A DNA stretch of 64,000 bases from NCBI GenBank assembly GCA_038503075.1, contig JBCAML010000014.1, positions 930,001 through 994,000 of the forward strand. The letters are read 5' to 3'. The notes beneath the pieces are model-generated. The model did not search any database, had not been told where the DNA came from, and saw only the letters and a program-made list of their open reading frames with translations. This DNA is from Gyromitra esculenta. Lineage: Eukaryota; Ascomycota; Pezizomycetes; Pezizales; Discinaceae. Numbering within the stretch: the stretch's first letter is position 1; every line of letters starts with the position of its first letter. The translations under genes and the position numbers were made by a program. Of this stretch, positions 23,535 to 33,810 are shown piece by piece.

Positions 23535-23803
23535 TATTGTTGGTTGTCAAAAATAACCGACTCTCAATACTGCAACCAAAGAAACATTGTGACGCAACCT
23601 GTTTTGAGTCCGAGTTCCCCAAGATGCTACCACAATATACATACATGTAGTATGCAAGGTATTAATATATACTTAAACCCACCTTATTTTACTTTAGTTA
23701 TTTATCTCTACTCATTGTAGTTGTAGAAACTACCTGTGTACATGTATTGGTGTTTTTTTTGGATGTAGCGCCAAAAGTCGGTTATTTTTGACAACCAACA
23801 ATA
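23535..23803. mobile_element. MITE-like element, family A copy 2 (28-bp perfect TIRs)
   Basis: 23535-23562 and 23776-23803 are perfect 28-bp inverted repeats. They carry TTGGTTGTCAAAAATAACCG on the left and its complement on the right, with TA at both outer edges. Beyond the perfect arms the similarity continues inward for about 15 bp with 8 mismatches, 7 of them transitions. The arms match the element at 1104-1344. The interior is non-coding and includes two TACATGTA octamers. Confidence 0.7.
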
Positions 23804-24388
23804 TTTATGTTTCTGGAGTTCTCTGAGAATGAATAATGACAGCTATACAGATAAAAACGTTTCCCTCTCCGTCACCTTAGGTTCTACGTGCTCCGAGGCT
23901 CTTGATGCATACATGTAGTTGTGTTCACAACTCGAGTGTTGATGGTGTATATGGAAAAAAAAAAATGGTTATGAAGGGTAATAAAGCGGATTGCTTGACC
24001 GATCGCTCGTCTTCCTGGCTACATACCCCGTCTATATATTACACTTGTTAGTTCGCCTAAAGGGGTTCTCACATTGCTCCCTATTCCAGGGGCCAAAGAT
24101 GATGCTAGATATATATACACTTCCTGGTAAAGACTTCCTATTAGTCTACCATGTTTCAACTGGCTCTACAAGGGTTTACCCTATAGAGGGCCCTACTAGT
24201 GGAGGCAATAGTGGCTCTCTTACCTACTGGCAAAGATACCCCAGATCTTCGCTCCATATAGACTCGCTGGCAGTATATATACGGGCTTCCAGGCCCTTCT
24301 ATAAGTATTTCTCTCTTTTCTCCCAGACCGCTGCGCTCAGATATATAGATATACTCACTATCTTCAACAAATGACTGGTCTCACTTTA

Positions 24389-24406
24389 CGAGTGATGTGT
24401 AATGAT
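24389..24406 (+). repeat. 18-bp bipartite word, copy 5
   Basis: CGAGTGATGTGTAATGAT in the gene-poor gap upstream of the mL46 stop. The second half-site is ATGAT rather than GTGAT. Confidence 0.7.
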
Positions 24407-24736
24407 CTTCAGTAAGAATACCATCTTTGATCCCTCGATGTCCTATTAGCATTATACTTCGGTATATCACTAATAGCTTTGTCATAATACTGGAAGACAA
24501 GCGGAGATGGACTTTACTACCTGGTTTAAGGTACGAGTACTCTAGCTACTTCCTAGATGTTGCACCCATGAGGTACATCCAGAGGGCGTCGGGATTGGAT
24601 GCCCAAACTTTCTGCTGTTAGATGACGCGCTTCGTATGGCTTTTCACTAGGGATCATAAAGGTTGCTGAACTTCATTTATATCTGCCAACGAAAATTTCT
24701 AGTTTTTTTGTGTTGCTTAAGTTATTCAATATTGTA

Positions 24737-24754
24737 ATCACCATAAATCACTCG
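24737..24754 (-). repeat. 18-bp bipartite word, copy 6
   Basis: On the minus strand CGAGTGATTTATGGTGAT, 85 bp beyond the stop codon of the mL46 gene. Confidence 0.7.
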
Positions 24755-24838
24755 CTGTCGATTTTCCCACTTTAAAAATACTTGCTTTGATGTAAGGGGG
24801 GCTATTCATGTACAAGATATTTCTGATCTATCAGAGAA

Positions 24839-26047
24839 TTATCTAGCAACCAGCATATGTTCTACAGCTTTAAAATATTTTCTACCGGCAGCCTGTTTGA
24901 TTTCTTCCTTAGTGAGCCATTGGAAATCCTCTAGATCCAACTTATTCTCCGTCAGATCTGCCTGACCCGCCAAAATACGCGCCTTCATGAAGAAAACTTT
25001 TTCCCCAATGTTTTTGCCATCGGTGAAGCCTTCGGGGTATCTATAGACGTGATGGCCTATTGGAACGTTTCCAACAAACCATGCATGCATATTTACACCG
25101 GCCGCATAGCGAAGGGTTCGTTCAGCACCCTAACCAAAACAGTTAACTAAAAACGTGAGAGATGTGAAGTAAAGTAATCTCATACTTCTAGTAGGTTCTC
25201 TTTTCCCTCAAGAGGGCTTTGCGGGAACCTCCAAACATTCTCTTGAGCCTTCTTCCTCACAAGAAGATATAGTGTCCTACTCATCTTTCTGTCCAGGCTC
25301 TTTGTGTCGTTCTCTAAATCCGCCTTACTCACCCTCGGGAACGGCTTCGCAACGATTTCTGTCGGGTGATCTGCGACCTCTCCCTTCGCCTCTGCTTCTT
25401 TCGCGGCCTCAGCCCTCGCTGCCGCACTCGCTAATGCTTCCTCTTCCCCGGTCACAGTTGTATCAACAAGATACTGGTACCCGTTATCCTCACTCCTATG
25501 TTTCTTCTCACCCACCAACAGCTCGTCCGCCCACTGTCTTGGCCCGTATGCATTGTACTTTTCTGCCGCTACTTGCTTACGCTTCCACTCTGCGTCGGCC
25601 AAGGTCTTCTTCTTGAAGTAGAACCAGCGGGTAAACGGGAGTTGAAGCCGGTCGTTAAGACGTCGCTGGTAGAAGTAGAAGCTTGCTTCAAACTCTCCAA
25701 TATCGCGCGTGATCATAGGAGGTCGACTGATAACGACGGAGGAAGCAACGCAGTGGGGGATAGTGGGGGCAAGTTGGGCGTAGAGGGTAGGGTCGGCAGC
25801 AACTCCAGGGTACATAGTAGGGTCAATGATGGACGCCGTGGGTGTCGAGGAATAGCGCATGCATGATGTTTTTGCAGAGCTTGAAAGATGTTGCAGAGGC
25901 CCTGGAAAGTAATTTTATGATCTTGAGGATGTATTCTTCAATCGAGGGCATCGATATTTATATTTGACGGAAAAGGGATTTCGGGGGTGGGAACATACGG
26001 CGTAATAGGAACCCCAACGGCCCAGAACACTTCTGGCCCGAATTCAT
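24839..26047 (-). CDS. Mitochondrial large-subunit ribosomal protein mL46 (Mrpl17-like)
   Basis: Exons (complement) 25999-26047, 25186-25901 and 24839-25129 give 351 residues. The first exon is short and supplies most of a basic presequence (FLLRRPLQHLSSSAKTSCMRYSS), as expected for matrix import; its ATG and GTATGT donor are inferred. The mature part shows VVISRPPMITRDIGEFEASF, then FYFYQRRLNDRLQLPF. The Nudix-like C-terminal fold includes KMSRTLYLLVRK, W-R-F-P-Q-S, GAERTLRYAAG and FVGNVPIGHH. mL46 sits at the central protuberance of the mitoribosome with mL40. The gene is divergent from POT1 across 290 bp. Confidence 0.85.
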
Positions 26048-26337
26048 AGCGACAATTGATGCCGAAGCAGGCAGCGGACACCGGACAAGAAACCGGGGAC
26101 GAATTGAAGTTGTGGGGAAGAAAACGGGTGATCGCCGTCAAGTCTTGAATTTGCCAGACGGCGCGCTGTCAAACATAAAAAAGTTTCTGTGGTCCCTCAG
26201 TGCCAAGACTCCCGATAACGTGGGCCTGCGGTCCTTGGTCGCTGGTTACCCGGATGCCCCTCAACGCGCAGCGCGTCTCCCTCGCGGTCTCGCGTCTACA
26301 TGCATCTATCAACTACAATCTAGCAGCGAAGGAGGCC
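26048..26337. promoter_or_regulatory. Divergent promoter region, mL46 and POT1
   Basis: 290 bp separate the two inferred start codons. An ORF crosses it in the POT1 direction, and an upstream in-frame ATG at 26200 is possible for POT1, so the true non-coding part may be shorter. I recognise no TATA box. Confidence 0.4.
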
Positions 26338-28385
26338 ATGTCCGATCTGTCCACTCTGCAGGGCTGCGTCCCTCTGGCTCAGGCGGAGAGCCATATGGAG
26401 AAGATTATCGATATCATTGGAGTCGTTGTAGACTTCCGTCCACCAATGCCCTCCAAAGGCACCGGTGCGTGACAGCTCGTGTTTGATATAATGTTATTTC
26501 ACTGGTCCAAGTGAACTGACTTACCATCTCATCTCTCCAAATATCTAGACTGGAGCGTAACCTTCACCGTCTGTGACAAGTCGTGTCCCGTCCTCGAAAC
26601 TGGCTTCCGTGTGGGCATCTTCAAGCCAACGATGGACCAGCTCCCTCAGATCCGCGCCAGTGGAGATGTGATGCTCCTCCGCAGCGTCAGAATAAAGAAC
26701 TACGGCGCTAGGTTAATGGCAATGTCTACATTCAACACGTCCTGGACCATCTCGTACATCCCAGCCCAACCCAGAGGCAATCCATTGATATCTTCACACC
26801 CCATTACCATTAAGCCCAGGCCACAGGAGCTGGAATATATCAGATTCCTTTATACCTGGTGGTCTACCCGTGGGGATGTAAAGAGTTCGGCAGGTGCTGT
26901 GGCTACCTATCAAAAGACCGGAGCCGTACAAGGTCATGCGAGGAAGTTTGCGTTGATCAGGGACATGCAGTTCAATTGCTTTTATGACATCGTAGGGTTC
27001 GTCGTTAAGACATTTCCTGGCCATGGCAATTTCACAATCTACATCACGGACTACTCCAAGAACCCTATGTTGCACGCCTATGAGTGGGGTAAGGGCGTTG
27101 GTGCCGGAGGTGATGACGACGACTATGACTATACAGGCCGAGGACGAACAGGCGGAAACCATAAATGGCCGGGGCCATGGGGCCAATATACACTTCAAGT
27201 AACGTTGTGGGATATACATGCCGAGACTGCGAAACGGATAGTGCATGAGGGTATTTACTTAAAGCTTCAAAACGTGCGAGCGAAGAGAAACGGCGATGGG
27301 AAGCTCGAGGGAGCAGTCCATGGGGACAGACAGTACCCAGAAAGGGTGCACTTGCAAGTTGTTAAGAACTTGAACGATCCAGCAGTTAAACAAGTGATCC
27401 AGCGATGCAAAGAGTACACGAGAAGATTTGAAAGCGACAAGTTGCGCTACGAGGAGGAAATGCAAGCAAAAATTGCTGAAACAAAGCAGAGAGAAGTAGA
27501 AAAACAGGCACGGAAAGACGAAGGAAACAAGAATGGTAGCCCTCCCCCTCTTACATGCAATTGACTGGCTTACGGTTACTTAAACTAACTTTGACTACCA
27601 CAGTTCGCTGCAGAGCATCAAACCAGCCCGTCACTCCGATATCACAAATACTCAACCCAACAGACACAGCTGCTCCTTTTGTGAATCGAAACTACCGCAT
27701 TTACTGCCGCGTAATTGACTATCTTCCTAAAAATCTCCAAGATTTCGCCGTGCCCAATGATTACCTAGATCCCCAGCGGGGAGAAGATTACTACGGGGGG
27801 GAAACAACTAAATCGTGGGTTTGGAGATTCGCACTCCTAGTCGAAGGGAGTGATGGGGCAGCGATGCGAGTTATTGTCGAAGGGGAAGATGGCGTGCATC
27901 TTCTCAAGATGGATGCAGCCGAGTAGGCTCCTCTCTCCGCTCCCGAAATTTACTTATAGCTTATATCTTCGAACATCCACTAATTCACTACCAGCCTACG
28001 CAAAGACCGCCGCGCCCTCCAAACTCTTCGCGAGAAACTTTTCGTCCTCTGGGGATCTCTCGAGGAACGTACGTCCCAACGCCACATCAATCAAAAGCAA
28101 AGCGCAGAAAGCCGAAACCGACCCCGGAAAAGAAATAAGCGTAACCGTAACAGTAACAGCAATTCGAAGCGACAAAAATACGATGAGCTTGGAAAACCAC
28201 TCAGGCGCAGCAACGTTGATCTAGATTCTGACTTAGACGAGAATACAGACGAGGATGTAGACGAGGAAGAGGACAGCGAGAAGCATTACGGAAAGATGTT
28301 TGAGGCATGCGTTAAGGAGTATGGAGTTCCTGTTGGTAAGGGGTGGAAGAGGATGCATAGGTTATTTGGGACAGTTATTTTGTAG
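26338..28385 (+). CDS. POT1: Pot1, telomeric single-strand G-overhang binding protein
   Basis: Exons 26338-26464, 26549-27535, 27604-27922 and 27995-28385 give 607 residues. The N-terminal OB fold (Telo_bind) is clear: MEKIIDIIGVVVDFRPPMPSKGTDW, with DWSVTFTVCDKSC, then FKPTMDQLPQIRASGDVMLL and RIKNYGARLMAMS. The second OB fold follows with FYDIVGFVVKTFPG, YITDYSKNPML and WPGPWGQYTLQVTLWD. A third conserved block has YRIYCRVIDYLP, and the end carries YGVPVGKGWKRMHRLFGTVI, typical of the Pot1 C-terminus. Pot1 caps the 3' overhang and joins shelterin. The start was placed at the ATG nearest the first OB strand; 26200 is an in-frame alternative adding 46 residues. Intron donors GTAGCC and GTAGGC are weaker than elsewhere. 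Confidence 0.88.
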
Positions 28386-28889
28386 CTGGAGACCAGGGAT
28401 TCGAGCTGGAGATTCGTTCCTTGAGAGATTGGAGGTTGTTTATGGTGGTAGATACATTTGGGGGGGGATGATTTGCATTCTTTTCTAACTATTACATGTA
28501 GTTTTATTTGCGACGTCTAATGGGAATAGGAGGCGCGTTTTACTAGGGATCTTTTCGGTTGTTTATAGGTTATATTATTCTAGTGAAATCCTTTGCTATT
28601 TTGTTTCTACCCCTCCATGGTTTCTCACACAATTTGTTTTGTGACCGCTCTGTTTTTGATGAACCGCCCGATTACAGCGAACCAGTGTCGATAACTGCAA
28701 GACCGCCAGATTTCCTTGTCGGGCACTCATCGAGCGGCCTAAGCGATTGTTATCGATGGCGGGGCTAATTCTCGCTAGCGGCGTCGGCGAAGTATCATTC
28801 TATTTTCCCGCACCACCATATAAACCCGCTTTTCCCCCGCTCCCTCGCACACACACCCATGGCTCCCAATAACCTCAACACTGTACACT

Positions 28890-28998
28890 GCCTTTGGGCG
28901 CTGTGACGACTGCCTTTTGGCAACAATGCTCTAGGGCACCGCCTTCGGGCATTTGGACGACAGCCTTCGGGCAAGGCCTTAGGGCTCCGCCTTCGGGC
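28890..28998. repeat. Six dispersed GCCTTCGGGC-type palindromic decamers
   Basis: Decamers at 28890 (GCCTTTGGGC), 28912 (GCCTTTTGGC), 28941, 28963 and 28989 (GCCTTCGGGC) and 28975 (GCCTTAGGGC). Each is GCC, a four-base loop, then GGC; three have the extra-stable TTCG loop. Spacing is irregular, 12-29 bp, so this is neither a tandem satellite nor a CRISPR. Confidence 0.7.
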
Positions 28999-29509
28999 AA
29001 AATAATAGCCAAGATGCAATACCCCCCGGGCTGAGAGGCCTGGGGGCCGTTGTTACCTACTCACTCGGTAGGGTATCGGGGTTGGACGACAAGCGTCCAT
29101 GCACCCGGGGCGTTCTGATAGGGCTGGGGTCACACCCAGTCCACTTTTTTATAATGGTTTCAAGCCCATGGAAGTTGTGGGAGGCCTACCGCTGCTTTCC
29201 ATCATCCTCTGGCAGCTTGCGAGGGCATGATGGAGAGTTTCTATGGGCTTTACTGTTTGTTTGTCCAGCAAACTATGAGAGTTTGGCTTAGCCAATCCGT
29301 CAAGTTCGTTGTTGCTGATAATCATGATATATCATTCGGAGCCCAACAGCCTTCTCGACGGCCTGCTCAAAGCCCACCCCGCAAACGAAGATAGGCAAGG
29401 GCTAAATATGTGGAATAAAGCATGCTCACTATTCTGTGTCTTAGCTAGTCATCAAAATATCGGCATACCGGGAATTAAGGACCCATAACGCACAAGCAGG
29501 ACGCTTTAC

Positions 29510-29527
29510 CGAGTGACTGTGAGTGAT
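29510..29527 (+). repeat. 18-bp bipartite word, copy 7
   Basis: CGAGTGACTGTGAGTGAT, about 240 bp upstream of the preferred GPI18 start. Confidence 0.7.
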
Positions 29528-29679
29528 CGGATTTGCCTTGCACAACTTACAATTTACAAAGTTCCAGCACAGGATACAAATAGAATCAGATAAATGTATC
29601 TAAAAAAGGTCTGTCTGTCAATAGCGGGGACATACTTCCTTCTCATCTCCGCGCCAGCAGCAGGCGTTGAGAGCCTCAG

Positions 29680-29687
29680 TCACGTGA
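29680..29687 (+). promoter_or_regulatory. TCACGTGA palindrome upstream of GPI18
   Basis: A perfect 8-bp E-box palindrome 59 bp before the preferred start codon. It favours initiation downstream at 29747 rather than at the upstream ATG 29594, which would place the site inside the coding sequence. Confidence 0.4.
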
Positions 29688-29746
29688 TTATGCCCGAACA
29701 CACGTACCCGTTCCTGGACTCCAAAGACCCATCCACACCCTGCGCA

Positions 29747-31252
29747 ATGAAATATTCACCGTCCTCCCCACAAACACGCAGCCCGTATTTAGGAATACTC
29801 TTAGCATTTTCTCTTTGGAAGCTTATCCTCATTGGCCTCGCTCTTCTCGTACCTTCCCCAGCGTATGACACCTCGACCTCCTTAATCCTAAATCCAAGAC
29901 ATTTAGCATCCGGATGGCCACTCATCGAGCGACTATGCGAGAAGCTGACGCGCTGGGATGCTATTTATTTCGTTAAGGCTGCGGAGCGAGGATACGTCAA
30001 CGAGCAGGAATGGGCGTTTGGATGGGGATTCGCGCAAGCTATGTCAGGTGTTGAACGAGGTTTTTCTCTCTCCATTTCATGAATAGCGGTGCTTGAGCTT
30101 GGAATGAAATCTAATCCGTTGAATTATGATTTCTGGGATGAATATAGCTTTGTCTTATATGGGAGCGGATTTCGGGTTAAAAGTGCCGTTTCTTCATGCC
30201 CTCAGCGGAATCTTGATCGCCAATGTCTCGCATTTATTGTCAACTCTTGTGCTCTACAAGACAACTCTGATGGTGTTTAAAACACCCGTTGAAAAGGCGG
30301 AGAAAATGGCGTTTCTGACAGCTTGCTTGCATATTCTTTCGCCGGCTGGGCTGTTCCTTTCCGCCCCGTATAGCGAGAGCCTTTTCTCCCTGTTGTCCTT
30401 CGTGGGAACGTTTCTGTATATCTGGTCTACTCAGAAATTTGCCGGCGGGAGCATATTCTTGAGTAATTCCGGCACTCTGGCAAGTGCCGTTGTCTTTTCA
30501 GCATCGTGCCTAATTCGGAGTAATGGCCTCCTCAATGGTTTTCTTTTTCTACACGACTTTGTGTATCAGATAGCAACTATGATTACCGAGAGAAACAATG
30601 AACCGAAAAAGTTGTTTGCGAAGCTATTACGAATTGGAGCATTGGGGACCGGCGGCTTGATCCTCGGTTGCGGGATCGTCGCACCCCAGATTATCGCCTG
30701 GAGGGATTACTGTACAGAAGGAAATAGTAGACCCTGGTGTTCAAACACTATTCCAAGCATTTATTTCTGGGTACAGGATTATTACTGGTATGTATACTCC
30801 TCCGACTATCAAGTAGCCTGTAACCTTTACTTATCATTTATATCAGGAACGTGGGATTGTTCCGCTACTGGACACCCCCGAATATCCCTCTATTTCTGTT
30901 GGCGACTCCAATGTTGTCGATCATGATCACCTCCAGTATATGGGGCGCAGGTGTCAAAGATATGGTTAGTACGCAATCTATCATCTTCGAAAGAGCTCTT
31001 GTTCGTAAGTTGGCGCTCTCGCAGCTGCTGCTGGCGGTTATGGCTATTGTATCCTACCATGTACAAATCATTACACGGCTGAGCAGCGGCTATATGGTTT
31101 GGTACTGGTGGATTGCGTATCAAATGTCCGCTGGGAACAGAGCGAAGGAAGGAACTGAAGGGAAGGATTGGACGAAGTGGGTTGTGAGATATATGATTCT
31201 GTATGGGATCATACAAGGTGTCTTGTTTGCAGGTTTTTTACCCCCAGCATGA
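29747..31252 (+). CDS. GPI18: GPI mannosyltransferase 2 (Gpi18/PIG-V)
   Basis: Exons 29747-30047, 30148-30787 and 30847-31252 give 448 residues, near the usual 430-500. The enzyme adds the second mannose to the GPI precursor in the ER lumen. Hallmarks are an N-terminal span followed by the conserved Y-D-T-S-T-S-L, then LTRWDAIYFVKAAERGYVNEQEWAFGWGFAQAMS, which carries the catalytic luminal acidic residue region. Later come SAPYSESLFSLLSF, the PWC..IPSIYFWVQDYYWNVGLFRYW block, and several hydrophobic spans. Intron 1 (100 nt) was placed with a GTGTTG donor and AATATAG acceptor, because this joins A-Q-A-M-S-A-L to the conserved loop in frame. Starts at 29690 or 29594 are in-frame alternatives. 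Confidence 0.9.
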
Positions 31253-31482
31253 TTATCTGTAATAGTATTATACGGCAACTACTTTTTGAATGGCGATTTT
31301 GGATTTCGCGCGTACCCCGAGCCCTCTGTTCGACCCCTCCTCATTCACTCACAACGACTCTCGCAGCAAAACAATAACCCCATGCTTAAATTTTTATTTG
31401 TACAATCCACAACCGCAAAAAATTCCGTAATGATTATGTAAAAGCCCGAAACGAGAAAGCCACACATCCGCAGAATCAACGA

Positions 31483-32923
31483 TTACCTTGCGCCAGCTCT
31501 CTTACTCTTCCCCGGCCGCTTCTTCTTCGAGCCGGGGAAGCTCGCTTTATTCTTCTTGGCTGAAAAGCTACTTAGATCACCAGTGGAGGCGGCATCACCG
31601 CTCTTAGAGTATCTCTTTTTGCCTCCAAATCCGTACTTTTGATCTTTCTTCTGCCTCTTCACCCTCGATCTTCCAGAAGGGTCCCTATCTTTTTTGTCTC
31701 TTCGCCCATTGGAGTTGACGGCGTCATCGAGGGCAACATCGAACATGTCAGCTTCATTTGTGAAATCTGTATCTGCTCCTTGTCGTTCTGTAGAGGTCGG
31801 GTTATTAGTAAAAAAAACCCCCACCAACCCAGATAACTTCTCAAGCTTCATGGAGCATGCGAAGAAAGAAAAAAAAACATACTCCGCTTCAGGACCTGAA
31901 TCTTCTCCAACGTATCCTTCTTTGCCTTGTTCCTTTCTTCCAATTTGGCGAACTGCACCTGTTTTCCAAACTTCTTCAAATCACGCTGCCTCCTCGCCTC
32001 TGCAGCAGCTTTCTTACCAGCCGCCTCGTCCAGAAGCTTCTGCTTGATCATACCCATGTGTTCATCGTCCTTCAGCATCTCAGCGAAATAGTCCGTTGGG
32101 CGAGCAAACGGTACACCCTCCTTCGCTAGTTTCTTTCGGGCAAGATTTGCTGCTTCAAGCGCTTGCTTGTAGAATGCAAGTTCGCGTGAGAGGTCGTCGT
32201 CGACATCTTTTATCACGACGGGGTCCTCGGTGGTGATTGACTGGTGCTCAACAAATGGAAGTGATGAGAGTGGCAGCGCAATGCGTTCGAAGGCTTGGGT
32301 GAGGGCAGAGTGATTATTGATTGTGAGTTTTTGGTAGGGGAGGAGGTCGGGAACTTCAAGGTCGTCTTCTCCAACGTCGGAGAGGGCAATATCGGACTCT
32401 TCAGCTTCTTCGTCTTCGTCTTCCTCGTCTTCCTCGTCTTCCTCGTCTTCCTCCTCCTCCTCCTCCTCCTCCTCCTCCCCCCCTTCTTCTTCATCCTCTT
32501 TCCTCCTCTCCTCCTCTTCGTCTTCGCCCTCCTTTTCTTCCACTGTCGCCGCCGTAGCTTTGGCAGCTTTTTTACTAGCCTTTTTACTAGCATCAACTAG
32601 TTTTGGAACACCTTCCTCCTCCTCTTCCTCCTCGTCATCTTCCCATTCCTCTACATCACTTGCAGCACCATCCACATCCACATCCACATCCACATCCACA
32701 TCCACATCCACATCCACATCCACATCCGTAGATTTCCGTCTCTCCGATTTAGGCAGTCGTCTTGAAATTCTCTTCTGCTTTTCGCGGACGGGATCTTTGC
32801 CCAATTGTCTATTCAGCGCATTTTTCTATTCGCTCACAATTCGAGTTAGCAGGGGTGCTTCTATCAATAACAAAAATTAGAGTATGTAGAAGGCCTTACC
32901 AGTTTGCTCTTGCTTTTCGCCAT
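31483..32923 (-). CDS. EBP2: Ebp2, nucleolar rRNA-processing protein
   Basis: Exons (complement) 32900-32923, 31883-32825 and 31483-31787 give 423 residues. The first exon is only 24 nt, MAKSKSKL. The acceptor that restores K-N-A-L-N-R-Q was chosen because it keeps the frame and resembles family N-termini. The second exon contains a (Val-Asp) run, long Glu/Asp tracts, then the Ebp2 domain: PFARPTDYFAEMLKDDEHM, KQKLLDEAAGKKAAAEARR and KKFGKQVQFAKLEERNKAKK. The end has DMFDVALDDAV, KRQKKDQKYGFGGKKR, KSGDAASTGDLSSFS and KKRPGKSKRAGAR. Ebp2 with Brx1 assembles the early 60S pre-ribosome and is needed for 27S pre-rRNA processing. The gene converges with GPI18, with 230 bp between stops. Confidence 0.93.
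32671..32727 (-). repeat. Hexanucleotide microsatellite coding a Val-Asp run in EBP2
   Basis: About 9.5 copies of TCCACA on the plus strand (TGTGGA on the coding strand) encode alternating V-D near residues 45-65 of Ebp2. Unit length is a multiple of three, so copy-number change would keep frame. Confidence 0.85.
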
Positions 32924-33810
32924 TGTGAAGGGTTATGTATTTCTTCTTGGTGGTTGCAGCTGCGCCTGGACTTTGGAACTTTTCTTTTTGTTTTCTCGCT
33001 TTTTTTTGCAAGGCTCGATCCTTAGCGTGGAAGCCGGGTTACCGGTGGAGTTGGGTTACCCTGCCGAAGCTGGCCGTGACACGGACAACCCTGGCTGTCA
33101 TGACAGATCACTCGACTCCAACAAATTAGTATGACGTCCGCTGGACTAAACCCACGTATCCGTCTGTGGGCGGAAGCAGAGGGCTTTAGGAGACAGCGAC
33201 TCTAGCTGTGCATACAGAAGGCAATATAATCCGGGTGTTCAAAAAGTTATCGAATATTACAACACTCCATCATCAGATACCTATTTCATCCAGCAGCTTT
33301 AATAATCCCACACTTAATAATAGATAACCCTCTCCTTCTCTAGCCGTTAACCCCGTTCAGCCAACTGATCGCTCCTTCCTGCTCTCCCCAGCCCGTGCCG
33401 TTAATCTGGCAAATACAGTACATGAAATATCAACCCTTACATCCTCCCGTGCTCTACTTGTATACATCCAATGTCACTACAGGAAATACGCGAGAAAAAG
33501 CATCCAACCAAAAAGAAAAAGTAACAATACTAGGTATGATGAAAACTAAAGCCTACTAAAACAATAAAACGTATAACAGAAGTAACTATAAAAAAAATAA
33601 AAAAAAGACGATAGGGATAGCTATAGATGATAACCAAATAACATGACAATGTCATAACGAATGTCGAAACACAAAACAAAAACCCCAAAATTGACTCGTA
33701 AATATCCTTAACAACTTAAAACACTCGAGATTCCACCTGGTTTCATTTCATATCACTTATACTTCCATATCCCCTCTAGGTCGCTCCATCAATTTCCTTC
33801 CTTCCCCTCT
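32924..33810. other. Intergenic interval between EBP2 and the Avt transporter
   Basis: 887 bp. The left part is the EBP2 promoter, with a bipartite word at 33097. The right part is A-rich (about 33500-33720) and probably 3' UTR of the transporter. No gene is seen. Confidence 0.55.
33097..33114 (-). repeat. 18-bp bipartite word, copy 8
   Basis: On the minus strand CGAGTGATCTGTCATGAC, about 175-190 bp upstream of the EBP2 start. Confidence 0.7.

Larger units (their letters stand above)
23406..24838. other. Gene-poor interval with MITE family A copy 2
   Basis: 1.4 kb. Four TACATGTA octamers lie in the first 520 bp (23454, 23642, 23739, 23910). The MITE-like element occupies 23535-23803. Two 18-bp bipartite words occur at 24389 and 24737. 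A 127-codon ORF at 23991-24374 begins with a non-ATG start and shows no motif; I do not count it as a gene, though a decayed transposon fragment would look like this. Confidence 0.55.
28386..29746. other. Intergenic interval with a GCCTTCGGGC decamer cluster
   Basis: 1.36 kb between POT1 and GPI18. It holds TACATGTA at 28493, the decamer cluster at 28890-28998, a variant of the bipartite word at 29321-29338 (CGAATGAT, minus strand), a full copy at 29510, and TCACGTGA at 29680. The in-frame ATG codons at 29594 and 29690 are possible longer starts of GPI18. Confidence 0.55.

Noticed and set aside
23991..24374. 127-codon ORF in the RPC4-mL46 gap
   Set aside because: Non-ATG start, no recognisable motif, repeat-rich surroundings; kept only as a possible decayed fragment.
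26112..26486. ORF overlapping the POT1 first exon in another frame
   Set aside because: The other frame alone gives the conserved first OB strand and an in-frame splice into D-W-S-V-T-F; this ORF does not.
28890..28998. CRISPR-like array
   Set aside because: Units are 10-bp palindromes with irregular 2-19 bp gaps and sequence variation, in a eukaryotic genome.
29594..29746. Upstream extension of GPI18 with a hydrophobic stretch
   Set aside because: In frame and possible, but it precedes the conserved first span, contains a promoter-type TCACGTGA, and would add 51 residues not expected in the family.
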